Source of the DNA: Chamaecrista fasciculata
Taxonomy: Eukaryota; Streptophyta; Magnoliopsida; Fabales; Fabaceae
DNA length: 64,000 bases
Direction of reading: 5' to 3'
Assembly (NCBI GenBank): GCA_003254925.1
Contig: QANZ01018688.1
Span: forward strand, 62,001 to 126,000
The notes beneath the pieces are model-generated. The model saw nothing but the letters and a program-made list of their open reading frames with translations, made no database searches and was not told the origin of the DNA. Positions 46,373 to 57,675 of the stretch are shown here, piece after piece; positions within the stretch are counted from its first letter, which is position 1; each line of letters opens with the position of its first letter. Both the position numbers and the translations under genes were made by a program.

Positions 46373-47009
46373 GTGGATTAAGTCGAGGTTGATTTTGGGA
46401 CCTAATTAAGTTCTTCTGAGTATGGTGCAGTTCTGACTGGGGATTTGTGAATTCTGAGCTTGAGAACCACACTACCAATGAGAATATAGAGCTGAAAAAA
46501 TGAGCGAGAAAGACTTAGATCAAAATCTGGTCAAAAGCGAATAGCTAATTAAACAATAGAGAATGAAAATTCATGAGCAAGAATTCAAGATTATTAGAAG
46601 AACAAAATGAGAGAATACCATATAGAGTTGAAGATCCTAAGACGAAGTGATGAACGAGACCAAATGATGTAATAAATAGTGTGAGAAACAAGAAGTAATA
46701 ACGCGTCAACAAATTTTTTTGTCTTCTATCACTCAGTGTGCTATACAAGCTATGCCATTTACCCCAATAGAAACAGAAGGTTAGTTACTAACTTAATACT
46801 TTGCTTTATTTTCTCATTTTTCCTTATCTCCATTTATCAAAACATTTATTTCATTCATTGAATCTTTTTCTTATGTAGAATGATCATGAATTTAGTAGAA
46901 TGATCTAGAATATTTAAAAAGATCTTTTCGTTATGGGGGAGTCCTTTCGGGTCATTAATTGACCCATTAAAAAGATCTCAAACAGAGAAGTAAAATAACA
47001 CTAAAACTA
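46373..47009 (-). promoter_or_regulatory. 5'UTR exon and upstream region of the MBD-like gene
   Basis: The 5' exon of the MBD-like gene (46370-46491) is preceded by a good acceptor (TTTTTTTCAG). An earlier donor-like TATATG|GTATTC (minus strand, about 46615) suggests a further leader exon. The region to 47001 is shared almost base for base with 53560-54103 and 59680-60159, so all three 5' ends share promoter sequence. Confidence 0.45.
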
Positions 47010-47985
47010 AGGGTGAGTGCGGGTAGAGGGAAAATCCCAACCCAACCTGCACATCAATCTGCAGGTTGGGTTGGGTTGGGTTTTGCAATTTTTAAATTTC
47101 AGCTGAAACCAACCCAACCTGCGGGCCTTCGTGTTGGGTAGGGTTACGCACGGGCTGAGTCTCCTTTTTTTTTTTAAAGAAGATGCATGAATTGGCAGCA
47201 CTGGAATTCTGCAATCTACAATCCTTGAAATTAAAATTCTACATAGAAAAACTTCATAATCTGCGATCTAGTATCTACATCACGTTAAATAAAGCTTCAT
47301 TTTAGGAATTTTCAGAAGGTAGAAATAAAAAAGTATTCAATTTCATGGAAAATACATCATTCTAGATATACAAATTCAAAAAGGAAAAAAAAACAGAGAA
47401 AAATGATGAAAATAGAAGATAATTTTTTTTGTCAATGAAAATAGAAGGTAATGAAGGTGGTGCTTAATTAACAATAACCATAGTTCAAGATGATAGTGAT
47501 TTACAGTGTATGTATGGTTTCATGGACCAAAAATCTCTATGGATTCGACGTCGGAGCCTCCGCAACAGCAACCCGAAAACCCAAACGACTTCGATGACTC
47601 TTCGTTGAGAGAGAAAGTTGACTTATCTTCGGCGGCAACGATGGGCGACGACGATCGATTGGGCAAGAGATGGAGGATCGGAGACACGATTTTGTGGTGG
47701 TGGTTGAGTGTGGTGGCCAACTGTTCTTAGGGTTTGAAGGGGAGAAGAGGAACGAGTGAGAGTGATAGCGTGTGGATTCCAGAAAGAAAGTGCTTAGGTT
47801 AAAATTAGGGCAAAGTAAGAGTGAGATACTTACTATATTGAAATTAATACAAGAAAAAAATATATATTTATATATATTATATATGCGGGCTCGCGGGTTG
47901 CGTTGGGTTCTCAATCCCTAAACCCGCAACCCAACCCACATACGTGCGGGCTGAAATTTTTTGTACCAAACCAACCCGCGGGCTG
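47010..47985. mobile_element. hAT-like element carrying a gene fragment, copy 1 (right flank deleted)
   Basis: Starts AGGGTGAGTGCGGG after the 8-bp flank TAAAACTA (47002-47009). It has GCAGGTTGGGTTGGG repeats at the left end and their inverse near the right end (GCGGGTTGCGTTGGG, CAACCCGCGGGC). Inside at 47525-47830 is a gene-like piece opening MDSTSEPPQQQPENPN and continuing TMGDDDRLGKRW. The second copy at 60168-61134 is full length. Here the expected right flank is missing and the sequence jumps to what lies at 55080 in the next unit. Confidence 0.7.
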
Positions 47986-48164
47986 AAATAAGTTTCTATA
48001 ATTTATAGTTATATCTAATAGGAAAAAACTTAAATATTGATTAAGAAATTTTGATTTTAAATATAAATTGATTTATATTTATTTTTTATATAGAGGGGGC
48101 GTTTTCTTTTTCTTTTCTTTTTTTTTCCTTTTATGGCTACAATATATTTTTCACCTAGAGCTGT

Positions 48165-48330
48165 CAAAATGGACCAGTTCGGTCCAGCCCAAATCCACTT
48201 TGGCGCGTTGATATAAGGGCTATGCTTGCTTGACCCATTTTAAAAATGGGTTGAATTTCTTTTATGTTCTAACATAGTCGGCCCATGACGAGTTCAGGGC
48301 TAGCCTGCAAAGCCTCATAATTTGTTTTTT
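48165..48330. repeat. hAT-like end shared by three array units
   Basis: GCTGTCAAAATGGACC followed by GGTCCAGCCC and TTTTAAAAATGGGTTG. The matching segments are about 55225-55345 and 62305-62450. It is an old insertion predating the array duplications. Confidence 0.5.
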
Positions 48331-48809
48331 TTAAATTGACAAATATATAATGTAAAATAAAATTACACTTTATACAAAAAATAAATGTCATATAATTAAT
48401 AATAATAAAATTTTAATCAAAATAACGGTGATAATTCGTGCTAGAAAATAATAAACAATTTTGTTAGCAGTTAACACTATGTCATATGAACTAACAAATA
48501 GAAAATAATAAAAATTATAATAAAAATACTTTCGGAGTACAACTAAAAATAACTGCATATACTTTGGGGGTACCAATAATATTTTTTCCAAATTATCAAA
48601 TATAAAAGTTATGTATTAATTAATAAGTTTAATTTTTGAAATAGAATAAAATACAATAACAGATTGTGCATTGTGGTGTTTAGTTGTAGAGAAACCAAAA
48701 CAATGGGCAAAATGGGTTCAATATATCTTACAACCTATATATATCTACTGGAAGATTTATTGCAAATCCCTTTATGATAGCTAGGGTTCAAATCAAATAG
48801 ACCCTTAGG

Positions 48810-50059
48810 TTACACTTGCCATCCCTTGCTCTTCTTGTTCTTACTGCAAATTCTCTGTACGTTTTGGTGCTTCTTTTTTGTGTTGTCTAGCCTCACCTCC
48901 ACATTCTTCAAATCCTCACTTGACTTTCATTGTTGTTGCCTCAGCTTCGCAATATGTCTGCCACTATCATCCTTTGGTCTCTCATTAATCTGTCAACCTC
49001 CTCTTCCGATCCCACAACATTATTATTGTTATTTCTAATCCACCTCCTTATGCTCTTCAATAGTTTCCTCTTCCCTCCCAAAAACCCTTCGTTTGCGAAT
49101 TTCCATCGATCTGGATAAACTTCTTTGAAACCCTGCAACCCAATCAAGTCACAAACATGAACCACTGGTGAATCTCTTCAACAAAGGAGGCTTAAATTAA
49201 TGGGTAAATTACATATAAGGTGCCTAGGGTTTGGGGTATTTTGAGATCGGGTCCTTGTGGCTTGAAAAGTGGCAATTTGGGGGCCTGAGGTTTGCTCCGT
49301 TAGCAAAAAAGGGTCCTCCATCCAAAATTTAACGGAAATTTGAGCTAAAATACCATTTTAAGACCCTAACAATTAATTTTCTATGCATTTGATTCCTTGT
49401 TTCTATGAGGGAGGGATTTTGATGCAAAAATAGAAAAATTTTTAGAACTTTCACTTTGGCTATTGAAGAAATGGTAAAAAATAATTGCAAAAGGGTCCTT
49501 CAAATTATGTCAAATCAGAATTTTTTTCAATAACTAGAGTAAAAGTTCTTAAAAATTTTATGTTTTTGCATCAAATTCTCCCCCTCATAGAACGAAGGAG
49601 TCATCAAATGCATAGAATATTAATAGTCAGAATCTTAAAATGTTATTTTAGCCTAGATTTCTGTTAATTTTTTTGACAGAGAGCCCTTTTATGCTAACAG
49701 AGCAAATCTCAGACCCTAAATAGCCACTTTTCAAACCACAGAACCTTGTGTGTAATTTACCTTATTACAAATTATTCGAAACACCCAAAAATGACCAAAT
49801 ATTGTTGAAAGATGATGCATGCAGAGGTACTTACATACTGTGCTTGAAGTAGCGAGGAAGAATGGTGTTGCAGAAGCTGTGAGGGTTCCACACAATGAAG
49901 CTATTACGAGCAGTGCTCCATGAAACAAATGGAGGTAGAGGTGGACCCATCTCATGAAGTCCTTCCATGGGATGAGGAGGAGGTAAGCTTGAAGATGATG
50001 AACCAGATCGATGCACATGTTGTGGTTTCTTCTTTTACTATAATTCCCTTCATCTTCAT
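48810..50059 (-). pseudogene. Decayed heat-stress transcription factor (HSF) copy
   Basis: This is collinear with the HSF gene at 55570-57086 but broken. After ATG 50059 an extra 4 bases near 50015 shift the frame. The DNA-binding domain lacks the 16 codons following PPFV and most of the block between YFKH and the intron donor. Exon 2 starts at the right acceptor (GFKEVYPDRWKFANEGF) and shows EEEVDRLMRDQRM, then breaks near ADILRS (48940). The intron holds the same foldback element as the intact copy. It is clearly a pseudogene. Confidence 0.85.
49205..49765. mobile_element. Foldback element in the intron of the decayed HSF
   Basis: Starts GGGTAAATTACATATAAGG and ends GTGTGTAATTTACC in inverted form, with inner arms around TCCGTTAGC/GCTAACAGAG. 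The same insertion is at 56128-56725 in the intact HSF, so it predates that duplication. It is a distinct subfamily of the GGGTAAATTAC-ended elements. Confidence 0.7.
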
Positions 50060-50169
50060 ACCAATTTGAGTTATACAATCTTATTGAACTCACTTTTTAT
50101 CAATATAAAGAAGGATTAAATGGATGATGATAAACGTACATATAATAGCAAGTAAAAATGACCTAATAT

Positions 50170-51165
50170 CATAGTGCAAAAAATCGGACCGGCCATTGAC
50201 CCGGTGAAAGGCTCGGGTCACTGGTTCAATGGTTCAACCGTTGGGTCATTGGTTCAGCCGGTTGAGCCGGTTTACTTTAAAAATACATTTTTAAATATAC
50301 ATATTCATCAAATACACATTAATATCTTACAATAATTTAAATATAAAATAAAAATTAAACATAACCATACTTATTTACTAAATATTTACTTTTATCCATG
50401 AAAATTATTTATTTTTAAAGTAATCTTTGTTTGATGTTAAAAATAATTTTTATTGAAAAATGTAATCATATTACTGTTGAATCTTAAAAATAAATATTTT
50501 CTAAGTGAATATCAATTAAATATTTGATTTTAGTATAATTTCAATTAAATGCTAGAGATATCTTTATTAAAAAAATATAACCATATCAAATCTGAAAAGT
50601 CAAAACCCTAAATCTAATTGCCTGCTGATTTGTTTGTTTGTTTGGCCTTCGAGCCTTCTTTTTGGGCCCAAAACCAACCCTAAACCTAAGAGTCTCTATT
50701 CTCTGCTTACTTTTCCTCTAGCCGCCATTTCTCTCTCACTTTTCTCAATGTTTCTCTCAAATTTCAATTCACAGCATCGTCGCACCAATCTTCCCCAAAG
50801 AATGAAATTGTTGATTGAGATCTGAAGTGCATCGTCCTTCTACTCCATTTTGTTTGCAGTTTTTCTTTTTTAAAGATGTGTTCTCGTCGTCTCAGTGTGA
50901 TAGATCTTCATTTTTGTCGTCGCTGTGCAACAGATCTGCCATCACAAATCTTCTTTCTTCTCCTTCTTTCATGATTTTCCTTTGTTGAAAAAACCGGGCG
51001 GGTCATCTATGGTTCGGCGGTTCTTGATTAAAACCGCCGGGTTGACTCAGACTCTCACCGGTTCGCTTGTAAAACGGTTTAGGAAGCTCACTCGGACCGG
51101 ACTGATGCCCGGGTCGCCGGTTTCCGATCTGACTCGGCTGGTCCGGTCCGGGTTTTAATACTTTG
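50170..51165. mobile_element. hAT-like element with perfect 8-bp TSD; empty site present in the sister unit
   Basis: The element starts CATAGTGCAAAAAATCGG and ends TTTTAATACTTTG; the ends are imperfect inverted repeats sharing CGGACCGG. It is flanked by the perfect 8-bp duplication CCTAATAT (50162-50169 and 51166-51173). The sister unit at 57158-57165 has this octamer once with nothing inserted. The subterminal parts carry ACCGGTT/GGTCGCCGG arrays. The core (about 50590-50950) looks like a captured gene leader (ATCTAATTGCC, CTCTAGCCGCC). No transposase frame is visible. Confidence 0.9.
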
Positions 51166-52450
51166 CCTAATATAATGATAGAAAATGAATGGTTTTAAGT
51201 AAAGGGTACAATATAATATAAAATATTGATGGTGTAACTTCACAAAAGTTGATGGCTTCTCATACCATTCTAGCTAGTGCTTCATATTTTCCCATCCAAG
51301 TGCATATATTATTAGAATTTAAACAAATATATAGGATAATAGAGAATTACATTTAAAGTTTTCTAGATGAAAAAAAGATAGAATATAAGAGTAAATTAAG
51401 CTCGGTCTCTCAAAGTTTAAAATACATATTTTAATCTCTGAAAGATTTAAACAACATGCCTTTTAGTCTTTTTTATGGACTAAGGATCGAGTATACCGTT
51501 TGGTTCTTTTCGGGGCTAATTAAAGAGTATTCTTTTTGGAATTTTTAGGAATTAAAATTTATATTTCAATCTTTTAAAGATTAAATTGTCAATTTAGACC
51601 CTTGTCAATTCCTTTGAGTTTTATTCTTCTCAACATACTACCCAGGCAGGATACCTAACTCCAATTTGATGAATCGACTAACACTGAACGTACTACCCAG
51701 GTAGGATACTTAATTCCAATTTGATGAATCGACTAATACTAATCCGGTACATTTTATGCATTCATAGGTGTACGTTCATTATAATAATACATTATATTTC
51801 AAAGACGTTGAGTTGTTAGTTTACTAAAAAATATAAAGTAAATATGTCAGACATGCATTATATTCAAATTGTAAAATTCCACATAGCTCACTCATCAGGA
51901 TCATCTTTAGGAATAACAAGAGCTTCAGAATTTGACGCTTGTGATTTCTGATAATTCCAATAGAATACCACATATAAATATATAATAATGCATTATAGAG
52001 TGTCTATATATAAGACATTTGATAGGGATTTAAATGCATAATAGAGCTTTTCAATTCGATTAAAGAGTAAACTAACACAACTTTGATTTCTAAATTGAAA
52101 TGCATAATTTAATCACTACAAAATCCAAACGATATATTTTTTAACTTTTTTTTTTTATAGATTAAATAGTATACCGTTTAGTTCTTTCAAAGACTAAAAA
52201 GTATACCATTTGATCTTTTAAGGAAAATACTTATTAGGTAAAGTTCCCTTTACCTCTTAATTTCCAAACAAACCCGAAATGTTCTATATATATATTTCAA
52301 TGTGAGAGTTATAGATGCAAGAAAGTGTTAGCTTTAAAATGGAATGAAATCTTAAACATAAATTAGATCTAGACAACACCAAATGAAGATTCAAATGTGG
52401 AGAAAAAAATAGAAGAAACGAAAGAACTAAGTAGCTAGAAAAAATATAGA

Positions 52451-52512
52451 TATATATATATACATATATATATATATATGTATATATATGTGTATATATA
52501 TATATATATATA
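52451..52512. repeat. (AT)n microsatellite that overran a splice donor
   Basis: An interrupted TATA/TATG run directly abutting the exon that ends AATAAG. In the two sister copies the exon is followed by GTATAT. Confidence 0.9.
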
Positions 52513-52804
52513 TCTTATTCCTTGAGGTAGAATCACTACCCTCACCTAGATAATCATCGCCTTGTGCACGTAAGGCTGGTATGAAAACTTCATCAACGAC
52601 TTCGATTTTAGGTTCCTGCATACAATTAATCATTTGCATTAGAGACATATTAAATTGATTAGATGATAAAAAAATTTTAAAAAAATTTTCTTGAATCATC
52701 AATCAAGCCCAAAAATTTGGCCCACATATTGAAATAAAACGATTGCTTTTATAAACTAAAGAGGAACATGAAGAGCAACACTCAAACTAGATGAAACTCC
52801 TATA

Positions 52805-53320
52805 ACAAATGTGGTTGCGAATTGCAGTTGCAGTTACAAATGTGGTCATTGTGACTATTGCAATATAGGTTGCGGGTGTTATCGTTGACGTCGGATGCGG
52901 TTGCGACCATCACCGCAACAATAATATTGCAATCTCAATTACTATTGCAAACCACAATTTGCATCCCTAAAATTAGGTGAAGGTCGAAGCTTGAACACTA
53001 ATCATTCTATATGATTTTGTTTAGATGGTTGCAAAAATCAAAGGATCAATGAGAGAAGACTAACCCTTAGATTGATTTCAAATGGGAATTAATTAAATAG
53101 ATTTCAAAAAGTTGAAGAGTGAAATGGGAAAAGAAATAGGGACTATGTATAGATCGTAGTACGAGTACAACAAGAAATTATGTGGTTGCAAATTGCAATT
53201 GCAGTTGCAAATGCGACTGTGTGTGTTGCAATATAGGTTGCAGTTGTACGTGGCCACCACCGCAACAGCAATATTGTAATCACAACTGCGATTGCAAACT
53301 GCAATTTGAAAACCTAAAAT
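52805..53320. repeat. Two TTGCAATTGC-type inverted repeats
   Basis: Copies at 52805-52970 and 53170-53320 flank a duplicated segment that contains GGTTGCAAAAATCAAAGG. Each shows GGTTGCGAATTGCAG-like sequence on the left and GCAAACCACAATTTGC-like sequence on the right. The plus-strand 60-codon frame at 53182 is a product of the repeat. Confidence 0.6.
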
Positions 53321-54111
53321 CAGTTGAATGTCGAAGCTTGAACACTAATCAGTACATACCATGAGGATTGACTTGAGGTTGATTTTGGGACCTAATTCTT
53401 CCAAGTATGGTTGAGTTATGACTTGTGACTTGTGGATTCCGAGCTTGAGAACCACACTACCAATGAGTATATAGAGATGAAAAAAATGAGTAAGAGAGAC
53501 TTAAATCTAAATCTGGTCAGAAGCGAGTAGCTAATTAAACATTAGATGAAGATTTATGAGCAAGAATTCAAGATTATCTGAAAGAAAAGAACAAAATGAG
53601 AGAAAACAATATAGAGTTGAAGCTCTTAAGATGAAGTGATGACCAAGACCAAATGATGTAATAAATAGTGTGAGAAACAAAAACTAATAATGCGTCAACA
53701 AATTTGTTTGTCTTCTATCACTCAGTCTGCTATAGAATCTATGCCATTTGCCCCAACGGAAACATAAGGTCAGTTAGTAACTTAATACTTTGCTTTAGTT
53801 TCTTCTTTGGCTTTATCTCCTTTTGTCAAAACATTTATTTCATTCATTGAATCTTTTCCTTATGTAGAATAATCATGAATTTAGTAGAATGATCTAGAAT
53901 ATTTATTTATTTTTAATTTCAATATTAATATAATTTTCTAGTAACTATATTATCTTTTTAAGCATGCATTTATTATGTTTTACCTATTCAAATTAAAATT
54001 TAATTGTTGGACTTTGGGGCTCGGATATGTCGTTATGGGGGAGTCCGTTCGGGTCATTAATTGACCCATTAAAAAGATCTCAGAGAGAGAAGTAAAATAA
54101 CACTAGAACTA

Positions 54112-55225
54112 CCTAAATTAAAGGCTGGACGCGCCCCATCACTCAAAGAGAGGGTGACGCACTAGCATTGTGTGTCGTGGCCCACAAGAAGGCATGCGCT
54201 ACTGGCACAACACAGGGCTCTGACATATGACATTTTCTAAGTTCAACATTGGATGATTTTGATTTTTGAGCTCTCTCCTTCTCCAATAAATAAGAGTACT
54301 ACTTCCCCACCATTTCTATTCTAAAAAAAGAAAAAAATCATGACTTACGATGGTCATGAGGAGTAAGCTCCTTGTTGGAAATATTCTCACTAATATTTTT
54401 CTTCTGTCTCCCTTGGAGGTCTTGTGGACATTATATTTATCTTTTGAAGATAAATACCTTACCGCATAATGGATATTGGAGAAGAACTAGCGAGGACGTC
54501 CAAATTTATAACTTATGTTTTATGTCAGCACTTTCTGTTAAATGCTAATGGAAGTAAGCCACATTGTTCCTTTGTGTTCATGGCAAAAAGCACAAGGTAC
54601 CAAAGTGACACGTTTTATCTCTCAATGTATCTAAGTGGAATTGGGCCAAACTAAATGGTACCAAAATATAATTTATCCTTATAATTATTTATTTTAGAAC
54701 AATCTCTAAATTTGAATTCCTTGGACACACTTATGTGAGTGTGAGAAAGACCAAAACTCTTGATATTTCATCAATATATGTTTCTTTAATACTTCAATTG
54801 ATCTAAGTTGTAGGGTAATTTATTGTGAGTATTCCATGAAAACATAGTCAATTAAAAAAAAAAAAGATTAATGTATTTTTTTGGGTCTCTAAATATAGTG
54901 TAACAATTAGTTTGTCCCAAAATTTTCTTGATGCAGTTGAATTTCGGCCCTGAATTTAATGTTACTCTAACGAATAACTCCGTCAATAAAATAAAAATGT
55001 TGGATTTATGTGGCATTTGAATATCTTTAACAGTTGAGATGACATACTATTCTTCACTTGGACTATAATGAAAAAAGAAATAAGTTTCTATAATTTATAG
55101 TTATATCTAATAGGAAAAAACTTAAATAATGATTAAGAAATTTTGATTTTAAATATATATATTGATTTATTTTTATTTTTTATATAGTGGGGGAGTTTTT
55201 TTTTCCTTTTATGGCTACAATATAT
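54112..55225. repeat. Duplicated non-coding segment (unit 2 copy of 61143-62300)
   Basis: Collinear with about 61143-62300, with landmarks GACGCGCCCCATC..CTCAAAGAGAGG and GGTACCAAAATATAATTTATCC. The 54570-54680 part is one end of a GGTACC-family foldback element. No gene seen. In unit 1 most of this segment is deleted at 47985. Confidence 0.65.
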
Positions 55226-55569
55226 ACCCGCTTTGGCTCGTTAATATCAAGGCTAGGCTGGATTGACCCATTTTAAAAATAGGTTGAAGTTCTTCTAACC
55301 TAATCCGGCCATGAACGGGTTCAGGGCTAGCCCGCAGAGCCTCATAATTCTTTTTTTCTTTTTAAAAAAGGTTGACAAATATATTTTCCATGGTCAAAAC
55401 GGTGATTCTCATAATGTAACCTAACGGTCCTCAAATGTTATAAATAGTCATGATGTTTTTTGATTGAAGACATGACATCTCTAAAAATGAGAAGTGAAAG
55501 GAGAATGACAGACAAAAATGGAAAAGCAAGGCGACCACCATGGCAGAATGAGAAGTGATGATAGCTAGG

Positions 55570-57086
55570 TTACACTTTCCATCCCTTGCTCTTCTTGTTC
55601 TTGACGTGCTCATCAACTATCCTCTGCATGTTCTGGTCAAGCTGTTGCGCCAAAGATGGGTTGGTGAGAACTTTTCTTAGGCAACTCATCATGTTTTGGT
55701 GTTTCTTTTCTGAGTTGTCTAGCCTCACCTCCACATTCTTCATATCCTCACTTGACTTTCTCTGTTGTTGCCTCAGCTTCACAATGTCTTTCACCATCAC
55801 TCTTTGGTCTCTCTTTAATCCGTCAACCTCCTCTTCCAATCCATACTCTCCCACTTCACCATCCACAGCATTATCGGTATTTTTGATCTTCCTCCTTATG
55901 TTCTTTAATAGCTGCCTCTGCCCTCCCAAAAACCCTTCGTTTGCGAATTCGAAACGATCGGGATCAACTTTTTTGAAACCCTGCAAGCCACAAACATGAA
56001 CCACAAACATGCAAATCAACTCTCAATGAATTGATCCACTGAAATTCAGTTCTTCAACTCAACTTGCATTACCAACAAATTGATGTTCCAATCAAATTCC
56101 TAAAAACAGAGGAGACTTAAATTAAAGGGTAAATTACATATAAGGTCCTTGTGGTTTGGGGTATTTTGAGATCAGGTCCCTGTGATATGAAAAGTGGCAG
56201 TTTGGGGGACTATGGTTTGTTCCGTTAGCAGAAAAGGACCCTCCATCCAAAATTTAACAGAAATTTGGGCTAAAATGTAATTTTAAGACCCTAACTATTA
56301 ACTTTCTATGTATTTGACTCCTTGTTTTTATGATGGAGGGATTTTGATGCAAAAATAGAAAATTTTCGGGGACTTTTACTTTGGCTAATGAAAAAATGGT
56401 TGAATATAATTGTAAAAGGATCCCTCGAATTTTGTCAAATCAGATAATTTTTCAATAGCTAGAGTGAAAGTTCCCGAAAATTTTCTGTTTTTGCATCAAA
56501 GTCTCTCCCTCATAGAAACAAGAAGTCAAATTCATAGAAAGTTAATAGTAAGGGTCTTAAAATGTCATTTTAGCCTAAATTTCTGTTAATTTTTGGACAG
56601 AGAGCCCATTTATGCTAACAGAGCAAACCTTAGCCCCCCAAATTACCACTGCACAAAACCACAAAGACCCAATCTCAAAATATGCCAAACCACAGGGACC
56701 TTCTGTGAAATTTACCCTATTACAAATTATTCGAAACACGAAATGAACAAATGTTGAAAGATGATGCATGCAGAGGTACTTACATATAAGTTGAGTTGGC
56801 GAACGAAGCTGGAGAAATTATTGTGCTTGAAGTAGCGAGGAAGAATGGTGTTGCAGAAGCTGTGAAGGTTCCACACAATGAAGCTATTACGAGCAATGCT
56901 CCATGAAACAATGGGATCCGTGGATGGATCTTCCACCATATCGTAGGTCTTGGTAACAAATGGAGGTGGAGGTGGACCCATCTCATGAACTCCTTCCATG
57001 GGATGAGGAGGAGGTATGTTTGAAGATGATGAACCAGATGCACATGTTGTGGTTTCTTCTTTTACTATATTTCCCTTCATCTTCAT
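55570..57086 (-). CDS. Class A heat-stress transcription factor, short form lacking the activation region
   Basis: Two exons (57086-56784 and 55980-55570) with GTAAGT ... TTGCAG splice sites give 237 residues. The intron sits inside the DNA-binding domain right after FVRQLNLY, the conserved HSF position. DNA-binding domain: residues 40 to about 132 ([48 protein letters not shown]), binding heat-shock elements. The HR-A/B coiled coil (residues 149-206; [38 protein letters not shown]) has the extended spacing of class A. A basic cluster (KNKKSKGWK) ends the protein. Typical class A factors are about 100 or more residues longer and carry AHA activation motifs; these are absent, so this may be a competitor or co-factor rather than an activator. 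The N-terminus ([14 protein letters not shown]) resembles HsfA2 types. Confidence 0.88.
56128..56725. mobile_element. Foldback element in the HSF intron
   Basis: Same insertion as 49205-49765. It starts GGGTAAATTACATATAAGG and ends GTGAAATTTACCC, with inverted GGTCCTTGTGG/CCACAGGGACC arms. It fills about three quarters of the 803-bp HSF intron. Confidence 0.75.
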
Positions 57087-57675
57087 ACCAATTTGAGTTA
57101 TATAATCTTATTGAACTCACTTTTAATTTCATCAATATAAATAGCAAGTAAAAATGACCTAATATAATGATAGAAAATGAATGGTTTTAAGTAAAAATTA
57201 CAATATAATATGAAATATTGATGGTGTAACTTCACAAAAGTTGATGGCTCCTCATACCATTCTAGCTAGTGCTTCATATCTTTCCATCCAAGTGCATATA
57301 TTATTAGAATATATAAACATATATATAGGATAATAGAGAATTGCATTTAAAGTTTTCTATATGAAAATATAAGAGAAAATTAATAGCTCAGTCTCTGAAA
57401 GTTTAAATACACAGTTTAGTCTGAAATATTTAAATAGTATACCTTTTAGTCCTTTTGATGGGCTATAGATCGAGTATACATTTGGTTCTTTTCGGGACTA
57501 CAGAGTACTCGATTTGGAAATTTTAGGAACTAAAATATATATTTCAATCTTTTAAAGACTGAATTGTTAATTTAATAATTTTTCAGAGACCCCGAGTTGT
57601 TAGTTTACTCAAAAATATAAAGTATATATGCCAGACATGCATTAGATTCAAATTGTAAAATTCCACATAGCTCAC

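Larger units (their letters stand above)
51892..53362 (-). pseudogene. 5' half of an MBD-type gene, broken (array unit 2)
   Basis: The start codon (53360-53362) and the first coding exon (52615-52514, EPKIEVVDEVFIPALRAQG) correspond to the complete gene at 42340-46372. The donor after SRNK has been replaced by an (AT)n run (AATAAG|ATATAT instead of GTATAT). A later exon (51947-51892) resembles the Pro-Lys exon of the third unit with a single EALVIPKDDP unit and a length not divisible by three. The MBD exons are absent; decayed HSF sequence follows instead. Confidence 0.75.

Noticed and set aside
46370..46491. Coding reading of the full 5' exon of the MBD-like gene
   Set aside because: The frame that is open in unit 2 is broken by a small insertion in unit 1; taking the final ATG as the start makes the exon mostly 5'UTR and fits all copies.
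47537..47914. 125-codon minus-strand open frame in the hAT-like element
   Set aside because: The plus strand of the captured fragment has the start-like context and the better conserved reading between the two copies; the minus frame is not kept in copy 2.
55586..55999. 137-codon plus-strand open frame
   Set aside because: Exact antisense of HSF exon 2, whose minus-strand translation shows the conserved HSF domains.
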